A DNA stretch of 64,000 nucleotides from positions 1 to 64,000 of the forward strand of contig CAYZZU010000007.1 of NCBI GenBank assembly GCA_964483105.1, given 5' to 3'. Below are positions 41,381 to 49,823 of this stretch, piece after piece (position 1 is the stretch's first letter; the number at the start of each line of letters is the position of its first letter). The notes beneath the pieces were generated by a model, which saw nothing but the letters and a program-made list of their open reading frames with translations, was not told the origin of the DNA and did no database searches. This stretch comes from CAYZZU01 sp964483105 (GTDB lineage Bacteria; CG2-30-53-67). The translations under genes and the position numbers were made by a program.

Positions 41381-42769
41381 ATGAAGACTTATGATGTTCT
41401 GGTCCTTGGTTCCGGACCAGCGGGGCAGAAAGGGGCGATTCAGGCGGCCAAGCTGGGGCGGCGGGTGGTCATCATTGAAAAGGAGCCCTTTATCGGGGGC
41501 GCGGGACTTCAGACCGGAACCATACCGAGCAAAACCCTTCGGGAGACGGCTCACTACCTTTCGGGACTGAAACAACGGGTCATCTACGGTTTTCAGTGCG
41601 TTCTCGGCAAGAATGTTCAGTTCCAGGAGCTCATTCACCGGAAGGATTCCGTGATTCAACGTCAGATGGAGGTGATTATCGACCAGTTCACCAGGAACGA
41701 TATCGAAATCCTCTACGGTACCGCCACCTTTGAGGACACTCATACCGTAAGGGTCCGGGATTCGGAGGGGCGGGATACCCTGTACCGGGGAGACGTGATC
41801 CTGATCGCCGTGGGCTCCCGCCCCAACCGGCCCGGGAATGTTCCCTTTGAGACGCAGTCCGTCTACGACAGTGACACGATCCTTTCGATCGATACCATCC
41901 CGAAGGCACTGACCATCATCGGAGGGGGGGTCATCGGCTGTGAATACGCCTCGATTTTTTCCTGTCTCGGAACCCGGGTGACGCTGATCGAGAAGAAGGA
42001 GCGTCTTCTCGGTTTTGCCGATGAAGAGATCGTGAACTCGCTTTCCTACTGGATGCGGCACGCCGGTGTGGTCATGCGCTTAGGCGAGGAGATGGATCAA
42101 ATTCAGATCGAACGGCCGGGTCGGGTCGTGACACTGCTGAAGAGCGGAAAGAAGGTGGTTTCCGAAAAGCTTCTCTATACGTTGGGCCGGAATGCAAATA
42201 CCGAAGGCTTAAACCTGGACCGGATCGGGGTGAAGTTAGGGAAGCGGGGAAGGATCGATGTGGACTCCGATTTCAGGACCAGTGTCGGTAATATTTTCGC
42301 GGCCGGAGACGTAATCGGCGCTCCTTCGCTGGCGGCCACTTCGCAGGAACAGGGACGACAGGCTATGTGCGCCGCCCTGATGCAGGAGTGCCCCCTGCCG
42401 GTCTCTCCGGATCTTCTCCCTTACGGGATTTACACCATACCGGAGATTTCGATGATCGGCGCGACCGAGGAGAGCCTGACCCGACAGGGAATCCCCTACG
42501 AGATCGGCCAGGTCTATTTCAACGAGGTGGCACGCGGGCAGATCATGGGAGACAGCTATGGAATGCTCAAGCTTCTTTTCCATCGGGAGACCCGGAAATT
42601 GCTGGGGGTACACATCATCGGCGAACGCGCCACGGAGATTATCCATATCGGCCAGGCGGTTCTTCATTTCCGGGGGACCATCGATTACTTTGTCAATACC
42701 GTGTTCAACTATCCCACGATCTCGGAGGCCTACAAAATGGCGGCGCTGAACGGAATCAACCGGCTGTAA
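41381..42769 (+). CDS. sthA: soluble pyridine nucleotide transhydrogenase
   Basis: A 462-residue FAD protein of the Si-specific NAD(P)+ transhydrogenase type within the disulfide-reductase family. FAD-binding VLGSGPAGQKGAIQAAKLG and NAD-binding IIGGGVIGCEYASIFS are present. The redox-active cysteine pair of the family is replaced by GLQTGTIPSKTLRET, as expected for SthA rather than lipoamide dehydrogenase. ATG 41381 follows GGAGG at about 41364. Confidence 0.9.
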   Translation: MKTYDVLVLGSGPAGQKGAIQAAKLGRRVVIIEKEPFIGGAGLQTGTIPSKTLRETAHYLSGLKQRVIYGFQCVLGKNVQFQELIHRKDSVIQRQMEVIIDQFTRNDIEILYGTATFEDTHTVRVRDSEGRDTLYRGDVILIAVGSRPNRPGNVPFETQSVYDSDTILSIDTIPKALTIIGGGVIGCEYASIFSCLGTRVTLIEKKERLLGFADEEIVNSLSYWMRHAGVVMRLGEEMDQIQIERPGRVVTLLKSGKKVVSEKLLYTLGRNANTEGLNLDRIGVKLGKRGRIDVDSDFRTSVGNIFAAGDVIGAPSLAATSQEQGRQAMCAALMQECPLPVSPDLLPYGIYTIPEISMIGATEESLTRQGIPYEIGQVYFNEVARGQIMGDSYGMLKLLFHRETRKLLGVHIIGERATEIIHIGQAVLHFRGTIDYFVNTVFNYPTISEAYKMAALNGINRL

Positions 42770-42860
42770 AGAATGGTTCCATCGTCGGGTCTATTCCAAC
42801 AGCTTGATCCGGCAAAAGATCCTGTGGATTCGAGGCGAGAGAGGAATGGAAGGAAAGAAC

Positions 42861-43808
42861 ATGCCACAGAAAAACAAGGGAAAGACGATAGAACTGCAGG
42901 GAATCACCCTGCACCTGAGTCAGCCGGTATCCAATCCAATCCGCTGGATCGGTCAGAAGGAGATTCTGGGTCAGCTTCTTGCCTGCTGGCTCGTTGTGGA
43001 TGAGAAGGACCGTCCCTTGTCCCCCAGAATTACCGGCATCCCGGGGATCGGCAAGACGACTCTGGCGATGGCCGCGGCCGCCGTCCGGGAACAGGCGGTC
43101 TATATCTTCCAATGCACGAGCGATACAAGACCCGAGGACCTCCTGATTACTCCCGTGCTTTCAGAGGGCGGCAGGATTACTTATCACGCTTCGCCGCTGG
43201 TCAGCGCCATGCTGACAGGAGGAATCTGCGTGCTGGACGAAGGGAACCGGATGAACGAAAAGAGCTGGGCTTCCCTGGCGCCGCTGCTCGATTACCGCCG
43301 GATGGTTGAATCGATCGTGGCCGGGGTCACCGTGCATGCGGATCCGGATTTTCGATGCTGTGTAACCATGAACGAGGACGAATCGACTTTTGAAATTCCT
43401 GATTACATCCTCTCCAGATTGCATCCGACCCTGACCCTGGGATTCCCAAGCCGGGATGAGGAGAAGAGTCTCCTCCGATATCATCTTCCTTTCGCCGACG
43501 AGGAAATTCTTGTCATGACGGTCGATTTTCTGAGCCGGTCGCACGAACTGAATCTTGATTTCTCCCCCCGTGACGGGATCCAGATCGTCCGGTATGCCCT
43601 GAAACGATTGAGCCAGGATCCATCCCATCCGCTTTCCAGGGACAGCGCCTGGCGGGAGGCCGTGGAGAAGGTCCTGGGTGAGGAGGCCCTGGATCCTGAA
43701 AAACTGGCCGGCCGGAAGCGGGAGACCTTCGGTGATGAGTCCCCCGCCTTCGGATTGGGGGATTTCTTCTTTGGTGAGGAGGACCCCCTGAATCCGGACC
43801 GGGAGTGA
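42861..43808 (+). CDS. MoxR-like AAA+ ATPase
   Basis: A 315-residue AAA+ protein of the MoxR/AAA_5 (dynein-related) class. Walker A is GIPGIGKTTLAMAAAA, Walker B is ICVLDEGNRMNEKSW, sensor 1 is CCVTMNED, and SRLHPTLTLGFPSRDEE is the arginine-finger/sensor region. MoxR ATPases remodel partner proteins and are usually encoded next to those partners, often a VWA-domain protein, which is absent here. The gene ends 6 bases before the next one, so the two form a pair. Start 42861 (AAGGAAAG upstream) or 42846. Confidence 0.85.
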   Translation: MPQKNKGKTIELQGITLHLSQPVSNPIRWIGQKEILGQLLACWLVVDEKDRPLSPRITGIPGIGKTTLAMAAAAVREQAVYIFQCTSDTRPEDLLITPVLSEGGRITYHASPLVSAMLTGGICVLDEGNRMNEKSWASLAPLLDYRRMVESIVAGVTVHADPDFRCCVTMNEDESTFEIPDYILSRLHPTLTLGFPSRDEEKSLLRYHLPFADEEILVMTVDFLSRSHELNLDFSPRDGIQIVRYALKRLSQDPSHPLSRDSAWREAVEKVLGEEALDPEKLAGRKRETFGDESPAFGLGDFFFGEEDPLNPDRE

Positions 43809-43814
43809 GGAAGG

Positions 43815-45656
43815 ATGAAGGATCCCGGTTTCTATCGAGTCAGCCCGCGTCTTGTGCTTTTCCCCGTCCTGCACCAGAGCGGAGATTACGCTCAGGCAGT
43901 CCGCAAGGTGATGCTCTCAGGAAGTTATGACTGCCTGGCTGTGGCCCTCCCCCCATCCTTCGAGGAAGCGGTGTTACAGGGGGTGGACGGTCTCCCGGAA
44001 CTCACCGCCGCGATGCAGCGGGAACCGGGGGATCCGGACTCGATGAGCTATGTACCCATCGATCCCTGCCAGGGGATGATCATGGGGATCCGGATCGCGC
44101 TGCAGGAATATCTCCCCTGTATCTTTGTGGATATGGAGGTTGACTCCTATGAGGTCTATGAAGGAGTATTTCCGGACCCTTACGCGTTGAAGCGACTTCC
44201 GGTGAATCAGTTTCTCGCAGCCCTGCTTCCCACGATTGCGCGTCCGGCCCCCGACAGCCAACGACGGAAGCGAATCGATTACATGAGTCATCAACTCCGT
44301 TTGTTGGAGGGGAAATACAAGAACATCCTCTTCCTCTGTTCTGTTCTGGACTGGCCCTGGGTTCGCGAAGCCTACCTCGAAAAACGGCCTTGCCCCGAGG
44401 AGGTCACGTCCTGCACGGAGGCGAAGCTCTACAGGGTATCTCGTCAGACCCTCTTCTTCATGTTGGGAGAATTTCCCTATATTACCTATCTGTACGAGAA
44501 GAGCCGGGAGGATCTGACCTCGGATCAGAACCTTTCCATTGACGGGATCAAGGAACTTCTCCTCGAGGCCAGGCGAAGATGGGAAAAGAAGCACAACCTG
44601 GCACATCACCATCTGAATCCCCAGGCACTTCGGATTTGCCTGAAATACGCGCGGAATCTGACTCTCATGGAATCGCGTCTGACGCCGGATCTCTACACGC
44701 TCGCCGTGGCCGCTAAACAGGTCGGGGGAGACAGCTTCGCCATTTCCCTGATTGAGACGGCAAGAGACTATCCCTACCAGGCCGGTGTGACGGACGCGTA
44801 CGATACGGTGCGTTTCGGGATCCGGGAAGGAGAGCTCGCGGACGGAGAGTTGGTGACCCTTCAAAATCGGTTGGCCGGCGAGCCTGCGTTGTGGCGCTCC
44901 CTGCCGCTTACACCGCAGCCGGAGATTCACAGGCAAAAAATCTGGAAATATTTCTGGAACCCCTTCGGGCAATGTTCCTGGGCGCCCGAGGACAAAAAGA
45001 TCGAGAGCTTCAATCAGCATGTGCGGGAGCAGGCCCGGGCGCTGATCGGAGAGGATCTCGCCCGTTCCGAAAAGTTCACCACTTCGGTCAAGGACGGTAT
45101 CGACATCCGGGAGACCTTGCGCCACTGGTATGAAAGGGAAATCTACGTCAAGGAGATCCCTCCTTCCCGGGGAACCGTTGAGGTGGTGGTTCTCCTGTTT
45201 GAGAACGAACCCGATCCGGACCGTTACTCCTGGCGGCAAACCTGGTACGCGGAACACGATGCGGAATCCACCCTCTGCTTTTTTGCTACCCCCTATTTGG
45301 AAAACCTGGTCGGTCCCGGAATCGGCCAGGCCCTCTATGGCGGCTGTTTTCTTCTTTTCCCTCCACGACCGATTCCCGATGTCTGGAAGGATCGCCGGCT
45401 CGACTTCACCCGGACGATTGAAGAGAGACTCCTGGCCGGCGCTTTGTGCAACTCTTCAGAGTCCCTGGTCACTCTGGTCTCACCCGGACCTCCGCGCACC
45501 CGGTGGCGAAGAATCGCGCGAAGGTTCGGAAAGCGCTTGATCCATATCCCCTTGAGCCGTTTTTCTCTCCAGACCATTGAGAGACTGCGGCGGTTTCATG
45601 TCTTGAATGGAAAGCATGTGAGGAGTTACGCCGCCCGGTTTATTCGGGAGTTTTAA
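43815..45656 (+). CDS. 613-residue protein of unknown function paired with a MoxR-like ATPase
   Basis: I do not recognise a firm family. Residues 1-110 have a pattern (VLHQSGDYAQAVRKVM, YDCLAVALPP, SYVPIDPCQGMIMG, YLPCIFVDME) reminiscent of the TraB/ChaN-like fold found in DUF5682 proteins, which often accompany MoxR and VWA genes. That is a weak, by-eye similarity. The middle is helical and charged; residues 430-560 are rich in aromatic residues (DRYSWRQTWYAEHDAES, LLFPPRPIPDVW). No signal peptide or membrane segment is seen. Coupled to the AAA+ gene; the last 17 bases overlap the convergent zinc-ribbon gene. Confidence 0.7.
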   Translation: MKDPGFYRVSPRLVLFPVLHQSGDYAQAVRKVMLSGSYDCLAVALPPSFEEAVLQGVDGLPELTAAMQREPGDPDSMSYVPIDPCQGMIMGIRIALQEYLPCIFVDMEVDSYEVYEGVFPDPYALKRLPVNQFLAALLPTIARPAPDSQRRKRIDYMSHQLRLLEGKYKNILFLCSVLDWPWVREAYLEKRPCPEEVTSCTEAKLYRVSRQTLFFMLGEFPYITYLYEKSREDLTSDQNLSIDGIKELLLEARRRWEKKHNLAHHHLNPQALRICLKYARNLTLMESRLTPDLYTLAVAAKQVGGDSFAISLIETARDYPYQAGVTDAYDTVRFGIREGELADGELVTLQNRLAGEPALWRSLPLTPQPEIHRQKIWKYFWNPFGQCSWAPEDKKIESFNQHVREQARALIGEDLARSEKFTTSVKDGIDIRETLRHWYEREIYVKEIPPSRGTVEVVVLLFENEPDPDRYSWRQTWYAEHDAESTLCFFATPYLENLVGPGIGQALYGGCFLLFPPRPIPDVWKDRRLDFTRTIEERLLAGALCNSSESLVTLVSPGPPRTRWRRIARRFGKRLIHIPLSRFSLQTIERLRRFHVLNGKHVRSYAARFIREF

Positions 45657-45813
45657 CCCCGCAGCGGCCGCAGCCGGTACAGCCGTAGGCCTGCGGAAGG
45701 GTCTCGAGGCATCGTGGACAGACGGCAAGATGCGGCCGGGTCAGCAGACAGTGACACCGGGGGCATCGAGGAGATGATTGCGGATCCTTTTTCTTTTTTC
45801 TTCTTTGAAACAT
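45640..45813 (-). CDS. 57-residue double zinc-ribbon protein following feoB
   Basis: Short gene found by reading the feoB downstream region. The ATG at 45813 lies 12 bases after the feoB stop, with GAAGGAG as ribosome site. The product begins MFQRRKKKKDP, then RCPRCHCLL, VCPRCLE and YGCTGCGRCGVKTPE. The CPRC and CPRC pair would form one zinc ribbon, and CTGCGRC gives a second cysteine cluster. The position matches small FeoC-like or Cys-rich proteins encoded after feoB, but it has neither a winged helix nor a membrane segment, so it is a different kind of partner. It overlaps the convergent gene by 17 bases. Confidence 0.72.
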   Translation of the reverse strand: MFQRRKKKKDPQSSPRCPRCHCLLTRPHLAVCPRCLETLPQAYGCTGCGRCGVKTPE

Positions 45814-45824
45814 TTCGTTCTCCT

Positions 45825-47720
45825 TCAGATCAAAAATTGAGAGACCACTCCTCCAACCAGGAATGCAACCAACCAGGAACCGACCCAGATCATCAGGGCC
45901 TCACGCGCCCCCCGTTCCTTGAAGAGGATCATCAGAGAAGCGATACAGGGGACGAACAGGGTGATGACGATCAGGGAGACTACAACCTGAGGAGGCGTCA
46001 TCGGAAGGGAGGTGAGCCCGGCGGCTCCAAAATCCCGACGCACCATTCCCATGACAAAGGCCGTGGCCGCTTCTTTCGGAATCTGAAGCCATCCTTCGGT
46101 GAAGGGGGCCAGCAATCTTTCCCAGAGGGCCAGTCCTCCCGTGACCTGAAGAACGGCGACAAGGAATGACCCGAGTAGAAACCAGGGATAGGCTTCTTTC
46201 ATGAAGAAGAAACTCCGGGTCCATGTTTTTTTCACGACATTTCCCGCGCGGGGCAGACGCATGGGGGGAAGATCGATCAGGAGAGCGGAGGACTTCCCCG
46301 GCAAGAGGCGGTTCAGAAGGGTTCCCATGACCGCCAGGACGGCAAAGATCACGGCCATGTAAAGAAAGACCCATCGTCCTCCCACCGCGGCAAGCATTCC
46401 GGCGATGACACCCAACTGGGCCGAACAGGGGATCGCGAGGTTTAGAAGGGCCGTGGCGATCGATTTTTCCCGTCGGGTTCCTAACAGACGGGTGGTAATG
46501 GTTCCCAGCTGAACACATCCGATCCCGAGGATCAGCGGAATCACGGCCCTGCCGTTCAGACCGATTGAGGTCATGATCCGGTCCACCAGTGTTGCCAGTC
46601 GGGGAAGATAACCGGAATCTTCCAGGATCGATAGACAGAGATAGAAGGCTGTCACGAGCGGAAGAAGGAGTCCTATAAGATAGGTAACGGTCATGGTCAG
46701 AAGACCGAATTCTCCGATCAGGATCTGTCCGACGGGGGAATTCCCCTCGATCATGGATGTGACGACATCCCGAATCCATGGTTCATAGAGGCCCTCCATG
46801 ATTTTGTTTTCCGTAATCCCCACCAGGTCGCCGGCTACCCAGATACCGATGGTTTTGTACAGGGCATAGAGCACTACTGCCATCATGGGGAACCCGGTGA
46901 GCGGGTTGACGGCCCAGCGTCCGAAGGCATCCCGGAACCGGCTCCGTCGTGAAAGATCCCTGACCACCTGCTGAACGATCTCGTTGACCCGGTCCCGTCG
47001 ACGAAGATAGAAAAAATCCCGGTCGTCTCCAGGAGAAAGACCGTGACGTCTGGAAACAAAGGGATCTCCCTCCTGTATCATCAGCGCTTCGGCCCGGGAG
47101 CCGGCCCGTTCGATGACTCCCCGGAGTCGATCTGCAAGATCCGGATCGGTATGCCCACGCCGCGCATTTTGAAGGGCGTTCTTCACCTGATCGAGTCCCT
47201 GTTGTTTTACGGCCGTTGAGGGGATGACTTCTACACCCAACAGGTCCTGAAGACGGTCCACATCGATATTCAGGCCTGTTTTTCCAACCTCATCCATAAA
47301 ATTGAGAGCCACAACAAGCGGTTTCCCCATATCGATAAGCTGCTGAGTCAGAAAGAGATCCCGTTCCAGGTGTACGGCATCGACAATGTTCAAAATCATA
47401 TCCGCGTCCAGGATGATATCCCGCGCCACCCGCTCCTCATCGTTGAAAGAGGAGACCCCGTAAATTCCGGGTGTATCCAGAATCTCACAGTGGCTCATCC
47501 GGCCACGGGAAATCTCCACGGTTGTCCCGGGATAGTTGGAAACCTCGGCATAGATTCCGGTGAGGAATCCGAAGAAAACCGACTTCCCCACATTGGGGTT
47601 TCCCGCCAGGACGATCTTCCTGAACCCCGGTTCCGACCCGCCTGTGCGTCGCCCACCGGCCGGCGGATCCGAAATGGATTGAGAACGATTGCGACCATGA
47701 CAACCTTGGGTTACCTGCAT
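45825..47720 (-). CDS. feoB: ferrous iron transporter B
   Basis: A 631-residue Fe2+ permease. The N-terminal G domain has VLAGNPNVGKSVFFGFLTG (G1), NYPGTTVE (G2) and DTPGIYG (G3); ALNFMDEV stands where G4 NxxD is expected. The membrane domain carries both Gate motifs (LILGIGCVQLGTITTRLLGT and the later VRRDFGAAGLTSLP). ATG 47720 follows a GGGAGG site and overlaps the feoA stop by 10 bases. A basic, Ser-rich 40-residue tail precedes the G domain. Fur-controlled with feoA. Confidence 0.94.
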   Translation of the reverse strand: MQVTQGCHGRNRSQSISDPPAGGRRTGGSEPGFRKIVLAGNPNVGKSVFFGFLTGIYAEVSNYPGTTVEISRGRMSHCEILDTPGIYGVSSFNDEERVARDIILDADMILNIVDAVHLERDLFLTQQLIDMGKPLVVALNFMDEVGKTGLNIDVDRLQDLLGVEVIPSTAVKQQGLDQVKNALQNARRGHTDPDLADRLRGVIERAGSRAEALMIQEGDPFVSRRHGLSPGDDRDFFYLRRRDRVNEIVQQVVRDLSRRSRFRDAFGRWAVNPLTGFPMMAVVLYALYKTIGIWVAGDLVGITENKIMEGLYEPWIRDVVTSMIEGNSPVGQILIGEFGLLTMTVTYLIGLLLPLVTAFYLCLSILEDSGYLPRLATLVDRIMTSIGLNGRAVIPLILGIGCVQLGTITTRLLGTRREKSIATALLNLAIPCSAQLGVIAGMLAAVGGRWVFLYMAVIFAVLAVMGTLLNRLLPGKSSALLIDLPPMRLPRAGNVVKKTWTRSFFFMKEAYPWFLLGSFLVAVLQVTGGLALWERLLAPFTEGWLQIPKEAATAFVMGMVRRDFGAAGLTSLPMTPPQVVVSLIVITLFVPCIASLMILFKERGAREALMIWVGSWLVAFLVGGVVSQFLI

Positions 47721-47944
47721 GACTCCGGTCCTCCCTGAATCAGAATATTTTTTGCAACTTCCCGTCCGATTGCAATCTCCTGGCGATTGTGCCGAATCAT
47801 CAAAGGACCGAAGGGGATTTTCTCCAAACACTCCAACCGGCTTCCTTCGCCGATCCCGATCCGGAGCAGCTGTATCCGGATGCCTCCGTCACAGATCCGC
47901 ACAACCTGGACAGACTGACCTCGTTTGATCTCCGTCAGACACAT
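47711..47944 (-). CDS. feoA: FeoA-domain protein
   Basis: A 77-residue SH3-like FeoA protein, cytoplasmic accessory of FeoB. The pattern CLTEIKRGQSVQVVRI, LLRIGIGEGSRLECLEKIPFG and EIAIGREVAKNILI is characteristic. ATG 47944 is chosen since AGGAGG is 7 bases upstream; ATG 47950 would be only 1 base from it. It is first in the feoA-feoB-zinc ribbon transcript. Confidence 0.92.
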   Translation of the reverse strand: MCLTEIKRGQSVQVVRICDGGIRIQLLRIGIGEGSRLECLEKIPFGPLMIRHNRQEIAIGREVAKNILIQGGPESCR

Positions 47945-47961
47945 GATCATTCCTCCTGAGT

Positions 47962-47990
47962 CATAAAAAGATATTGATAACCATTATCAA
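47962..47990 (-). promoter_or_regulatory. feoA promoter with Fur box
   Basis: A Fur box at 47970-47988 matches 17 of 19 positions of the classical GATAATGATAATCATTATC consensus. It overlaps a promoter read on the minus strand as TTGATA (47985-47990), 17 bases, TTTATG (47962-47967), so Fur-Fe2+ should repress the feo operon. Confidence 0.85.
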
Positions 47991-48011
47991 CATATTCCGA
48001 AAAAAATAGGA

Positions 48012-48443
48012 TCAGAGACCCCTGCATTTTTTACAGATTCCATACAATTCCAATCGGTGATCATGAACCTCGAACTGGTGTTTCCCGGCGACACGGTTTT
48101 GAAGCGATTCGATCTGATCGTTCTCAAACTCGATAATGGTTCCACAGGACGTACAGATCAGATGATCATGGTGCCTTTCAGGATCGCTTGTTTCATACCG
48201 GGCGAAGCCGTCCCCGAAACTCCGGACCGAGGCAAGACCCGCCTCGGCAAGAAGATGAATCGTCCGGTACACAGTCGCGAAACCTATGGAGGGATTTTTC
48301 TTCTTGACCTGCAGGTAAAGATCCTCCGTACTGATGTGTCCCTGGTTTTTTAAAAAGATTTGAGCAATCAGTTCCCGCTGTTCGGTGGAACGCAGCCCTT
48401 TTCGCATCAGGTATTCCCGAAAAAGGTCTATTTTCCTTCTCAT
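48012..48443 (-). CDS. fur: Fur-family ferric uptake regulator
   Basis: A 143-residue Fur protein: winged helix (LRSTEQRELIAQIFLKNQGH, IGFATVYRTIHLLAEAGL), then the metal-binding HHDHLICTSCG motif and C-terminal CKKC. The two CXXC pairs would bind structural zinc and the His cluster the regulatory iron. ATG 48443 aligns with the family start. It lies upstream of feoAB, whose promoter has a Fur box, and has a Fur box in its own promoter. Confidence 0.93.
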   Translation of the reverse strand: MRRKIDLFREYLMRKGLRSTEQRELIAQIFLKNQGHISTEDLYLQVKKKNPSIGFATVYRTIHLLAEAGLASVRSFGDGFARYETSDPERHHDHLICTSCGTIIEFENDQIESLQNRVAGKHQFEVHDHRLELYGICKKCRGL

Positions 48444-48494
48444 GGTCTCCGGCCCGGTAGGTAAGGGATCCACCCCGACTCCATAATCAATCCC

Positions 48495-48523
48495 ACGATA
48501 GCGAAAATGAGAATCATTGTCAA
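48495..48523 (-). promoter_or_regulatory. fur promoter with Fur box
   Basis: Minus strand TTGACA (48518-48523), 17 bases, TATCGT (48495-48500). A Fur box at 48503-48521 (16 of 19 consensus positions) fills the spacer, which indicates autorepression. Confidence 0.8.
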
Positions 48524-48531
48524 GGAAAATA

Positions 48532-48563
48532 TAAAAAAGAGGGGGAGGAATTTCCTCCCCCTC
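48532..48563 (-). terminator. intrinsic terminator of the tetrahaem cytochrome/FeS/NrfD operon
   Basis: A perfect 12-bp GC-rich stem (48539-48550 with 48552-48563) followed on the minus strand by TTTTTTA. It lies 13 bases after the NrfD stop codon and insulates the fur promoter from read-through. Confidence 0.92.
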
Positions 48564-48575
48564 CTTGGTCTTCGA

Positions 48576-49802
48576 TTATGAAACGGTAGTCTTCTTCCGT
48601 TGAAAACGAAGGTCACCGGTAAAGATCGGAATCGCGAATTTAAGCATCAGGGTATACAGGAGAGCGCCCATCGCCCAGATTCCGATCGTGATCAGAATTT
48701 CAAGATGGGTTGGACTGTAGTCATAGATTTCTCCCAGTGTGCTCGGCACAAACCCGGGGATCACCAGCCCCATTCCCTTTTCAATATAGATACCGATCAG
48801 AATAAAGACACAGGCCGTGTTGAGAGTGGTAAAGTTTTCGCGTGTGGTACGATTCAGAAAAAGAATGAGGGCGGTCATGTTCAGAATGGTGGACCACCAG
48901 GTCCAGGGGACGAGGTCGTTGTGGCCCTTGAGGCCGAAATAAAGGTATTCCATGGGGGCCAGATGGATACTTCCGGAATAGAATTCTTTGAAAATTTCCG
49001 CGCCTAAGAAGAAAATATTGATGCAGAGCGCGTAGGCGATCAGTTCGGCGATCTTGAAGATTGCGCGATCCGTGATGTCGATTCTCGTAATTTTCCTGAT
49101 GATCTGGAAGATGATCAGCATTAACGCCGGTCCGGAGCAGAAGGCCGAGGCCAGAAAGCGGGGTGCCAAAATCGACGCGTTCCAGAAGGGACGGGAGGGA
49201 AGTCCGTTGTAGAGGAACGCGGTTACCGAATGGATTCCGACGGCCCAGGGAATGGAAAGAATGATCACCGGCCCAATGACCTTCATGTCGTAATGTTCTC
49301 CGAATGACAATTTATAGAGTACATAAAGCACAACCGTGAGGTTGATCGCAAGGTAGCCGGAGAGCACCACGACATCCCAGGCCAGAAGAGAACTGGGAAA
49401 GTTCATGGCACCGACGAAGGGGAGCAGGTGCCATACCCGCTCGGGGTGTCCCATGTCCACCAGGACAAAGGCGATGCAGAGGATCACCGCGGTGACCGCC
49501 ATCATCTCGCCCAAAAGGACAATCTCCTTGATCGGCTTGAAGTTGTAGATGTAGGCCGGAACCACAAGGACCACGGCGGCGGCGGCAACACCGACCAGGA
49601 AGGTAAAATTCGAGATATAGAGTCCCCAGGAGACCGGATCACGCATGGCCGTGATGATCAGCCCCTTCCGGATCTGTTGAACGTAGGCGGCCAGCCCGAG
49701 CAGGATAAAAAAACTTAAGAAACCGACCCATACATAATAGGCTTTGTTACCGATAGTGACCTGTTTCAAGGCCTTGAAGAAATTACGGACGATTTCAACC
49801 AT
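48576..49802 (-). CDS. NrfD-family membrane subunit (DsrP/HmcC-like)
   Basis: A 408-residue, roughly ten-helix quinone-interacting protein. It shows the long-NrfD pattern: GLYISNFTFLVGVAAAAVVL, LVDMGHPERVWHLL, SLLAWDVVVLSGYLAINL and FLYNGLPSRPFWNASILAPR. Together with the upstream FeS and tetrahaem proteins it forms a three-part complex that would move electrons between menaquinone and periplasmic haems. The set-up resembles Cbc4-type complexes of Geobacter and the core of Hmc/Dsr membrane complexes. Confidence 0.9.
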   Translation of the reverse strand: MVEIVRNFFKALKQVTIGNKAYYVWVGFLSFFILLGLAAYVQQIRKGLIITAMRDPVSWGLYISNFTFLVGVAAAAVVLVVPAYIYNFKPIKEIVLLGEMMAVTAVILCIAFVLVDMGHPERVWHLLPFVGAMNFPSSLLAWDVVVLSGYLAINLTVVLYVLYKLSFGEHYDMKVIGPVIILSIPWAVGIHSVTAFLYNGLPSRPFWNASILAPRFLASAFCSGPALMLIIFQIIRKITRIDITDRAIFKIAELIAYALCINIFFLGAEIFKEFYSGSIHLAPMEYLYFGLKGHNDLVPWTWWSTILNMTALILFLNRTTRENFTTLNTACVFILIGIYIEKGMGLVIPGFVPSTLGEIYDYSPTHLEILITIGIWAMGALLYTLMLKFAIPIFTGDLRFQRKKTTVS

Positions 49803-49823
49803 TTCAGGTTCCCCTTGTATTTT

